Assembly (NCBI GenBank): GCA_013214275.1
Contig: JABSPP010000088.1
Span: forward strand, 1 to 7,122
Source: Flavobacteriaceae bacterium
GTDB lineage: Bacteria; Bacteroidota; Bacteroidia; Flavobacteriales; Flavobacteriaceae
DNA: 7,122 bases
Reading direction: 5' to 3'
In this document: positions 5,768 to 7,122 of the stretch, piece by piece
Layout: each line of letters begins with the position of its first letter
Position numbering within the stretch: the stretch's first letter is position 1
The notes under the pieces: model-generated
Database searches by the model: none
Told to the model about the DNA's origin: nothing
The model's input: the letters and a program-made list of their open reading frames with translations, nothing else
Position numbers and translations under genes: made by a program

Positions 5768-7027
5768 TACGCAATTAGTATTCAATTACAAGGAAATGAC
5801 TATGACGAATTAATTAAGACAGCTCAAAGGATGAGAGACTATATCAATGCCAAAAGCATTGCTGGAATTGATGAATTAAAGATTGACGTGAATAAAGCAA
5901 AGCCCGCAATGCTGGTAGAGGTAGATCGTAAGAAGGCAGGGGAGTTGGGAATAGGCACCATGCAAGTTGGGCAACAATTACGGAATGCCGTTTTTGGTGC
6001 AAAAGCGGGCATTTACAAAGAAGATGGTGAAGACTATGATATCTACGTGCGATTTAATCAAGATGATAAGTACAAAACAAGTGCTATTTTTGAGCAAAGA
6101 ATTACCTTTAGAGATCAAGCTTCAGGACAGATCAGAGAAATTCCCATATCAGCAGTTGCAAAGAAAAAAAACAATTCTGGATTTAGTGCCATCAAACACG
6201 ACAAGGTAAAGAGAGTTGTATTGCTCTATTCAGCCCTTGCTCCAGGAGGAAACGCAACTGCTATCGTAAATCAAATTCAGAAGGAAATGGAAAATTTTCC
6301 TAGCCTTCCAGCAACAGTTGATGTAGATTACACTGGAGAAATCGAAGAACAAAATAAACAACAGTCTTTTTTAATAGGAGCCTTTTTTACAGGTTTGGCA
6401 TTGATCTTCTTTATTTTAATCTTTCAATTCAATTCAGTTTCAAAGCCAGGAATCATTATGTTGGCTATTTTCTTGAGTTTGATTGGAGTCTTTGGTGGAA
6501 TCGTGGCCACTGGAGACTCATTTGTCATTATGATGACGATGATGGGGATTATATCCCTTGCGGGAATTGTCGTTAATAACGGAGTGGTGCTGTTAGACTA
6601 TACCCAGCTCTTAATCGACCGTAAAAAAGTAGAGAAGGGACTGGAGGAAGATCAGTACTTAGAAACAAGTGATTTAAAAAATGCAATCATCAAAGGAGGA
6701 AAAGCGCGCCTAAGGCCAGTATTATTGACGGCGATTACCACAATCTTAGGGCTAATTCCATTGGCTACTGGATTGAATATTAACTTCTTTACTCTGGTAA
6801 ATGATTTTAATGCCAATATTTATTTCGGAGGAGATAATGTGATCTTTTGGGGGCCACTGGCTTTGACAGTAATCTATGGATTGCTGGTAGCAACATTTCT
6901 AACCTTGATTGTTGTACCTGCATTATTCTTTATCGTTACGAAGTGTAAAATGTGGCTGAGAAAAAAATTTTCAGGTAAAAAAGTGGTTGAATTAAACGAT
7001 GAGATGGCAATGCAAATCGATAAATAA
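5768..7027 (+). pseudogene. C-terminal portion of the RND pump downstream of the TGA
   Basis: These 419 sense codons continue the pump in the same frame. The first 21 codons (YAISIQLQGNDYDELIKTAQ, then R) precede any ATG and are clearly family sequence, so the ATG at 5831 is an internal Met and not a native start; no good initiation context is seen. In whole-protein numbering the rest of the second porter/docking region runs to about 955, including DRKKAGELGI and DYTGEIEEQ. TM8 is about 961-980, TM9 986-1005, TM10 1012-1038, TM11 1077-1095 and TM12 1123-1151. TM10 carries GIVVNNGVVLLDY; the Asn pair (1029-1030) is where AcrB has Lys940, a substitution common in this RND branch. The characteristic GGKARLRPVLLTAITTILG and GGDNVIFWGPLA motifs are intact. 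The C-terminal tail is short and basic, then mixed, ending MAMQIDK and TAA. Apart from the TGA there is no sign of decay. Confidence 0.75.
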
Positions 7028-7122
7028 GCAAAAGAGATGATGTAGTATTCACAAAGCGTTTTGCACATTATATTCAAGGTAACTATTCAGCCAAAAGTGG
7101 CGAGTTATTAACATTCTTTGGG
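7024..7122 (+). other. Short open frame running off the right edge, coding status uncertain
   Basis: The plus-strand frame starting after the TAA at 7021-7023 is open for 33 codons to the edge (it includes RDDVVFTKRFAHYIQGNYS and ends LLTFFG). Its composition looks protein-like, but there is no ATG, GTG or TTG within it, and it begins inside the end of the pump gene. It could be a 5'-truncated gene remnant or chance. On the minus strand an overlapping frame (7120 down to a TGA at 7051-7049) reads RMLITRHFWLNSYLEYNVQ, so the two compete. Neither is recognised. No intrinsic terminator is visible in the 95 bases after the pump; a GCAAAA (7028-7033) and TTTTGC (7059-7064) pair is too weak and too far apart. 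Confidence 0.2.

Larger units (their letters stand above)
3491..7027 (+). pseudogene. RND efflux transporter permease subunit (AcrB-like), interrupted by one in-frame TGA
   Basis: This is the inner-membrane, proton-driven pump of the system, of the AcrB/AcrD/AcrF superfamily. The reading frame runs 1178 codons to a natural TAA, close to the usual length of about 1150 in flavobacterial homologues, and is broken only by a TGA at codon 759 (5765-5767). Upstream and downstream parts are in the same frame and together give the complete family layout: TM1, first periplasmic porter/docking region, TM2-6, an extra hydrophobic insert, TM7, second periplasmic region, TM8-12. The downstream part lacks a plausible start at the break, since the first in-frame ATG is codon 781. 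It would also begin inside a periplasmic domain with no signal sequence, so two separate chains are unlikely to work. The start at 3491 overlaps the adaptor stop by one base. The gene is labelled a pseudogene because of the stop, but its otherwise perfect condition fits a very recent mutation, a sequencing error or readthrough. Substrate class is unknown; a generic multidrug or toxic-compound role is family inference. Confidence 0.82.

Noticed and set aside
5765..5784. Possible SECIS-like hairpin at the TGA (TGATAC, loop GCAATTA, GTATTCA)
   Set aside because: The stem is only six AT-rich pairs with a bulge and includes the TGA itself, whereas bacterial SECIS elements lie a short distance downstream. 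The replaced residue is Gly, not Cys, and RND pumps are not known selenoproteins.
7028..7064. Terminator from the GCAAAA / TTTTGC inverted pair
   Set aside because: The arms are six AT-rich bases separated by 25 nt, with no T-run after them, so it is too weak to call.

Overview
The window holds a four-gene, same-strand operon for a tripartite RND-type efflux system from a member of the Bacteroidota, most likely class Flavobacteriia. The assignment rests on low GC, A-rich leaders without Shine-Dalgarno sequences, exclusive use of TAA at the natural gene ends, a TTG-N19-TAnnTTTG promoter (the Bacteroidota primary sigma consensus), and protein sequences typical of flavobacterial RND operons.

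Layout. Positions 1-102 carry the 5' end of a divergent minus-strand gene encoding a charged, coiled-coil-like N-terminus; its product is not recognised. Positions 103-263 are an AT-rich divergent regulatory region. It contains a promoter at 222-251 for the rightward operon, an overlapping TAnnTTTG element facing left, and GTTTCCA repeats that could be a repressor operator. The operon follows: a TetR/AcrR-family regulator (264-887), a TolC-like outer membrane channel with signal peptide (942-2288), a periplasmic adaptor lipoprotein (2295-3491), and a large RND inner-membrane pump (3491-7027). Spacing tightens along the operon: 54 nt, then 6 nt, then a one-base TAATG overlap. Positions 7028-7122 hold no confident gene, only two short overlapping open frames that run off the edge.

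How the parts work together. The RND protein would use the proton gradient to pump substrates from the inner membrane or periplasm. The lipid-anchored adaptor bridges it to the outer membrane channel, and the TetR-type protein probably represses the operon until a ligand is bound. The substrate cannot be read from sequence.

The most notable observation is that the pump gene is interrupted by a single in-frame TGA at 5765-5767 (codon 759 of 1178). Both sides remain in the same frame and align with one continuous RND protein. The TGA sits where relatives have glycine (GPPA-G-Y), so one G-to-T change of GGA explains it. The break is in the second periplasmic region, between TM7 and TM8. A recent nonsense mutation or a sequencing error is the simplest reading; programmed readthrough is possible but unsupported. 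I found no convincing evidence of a wholly undescribed system.
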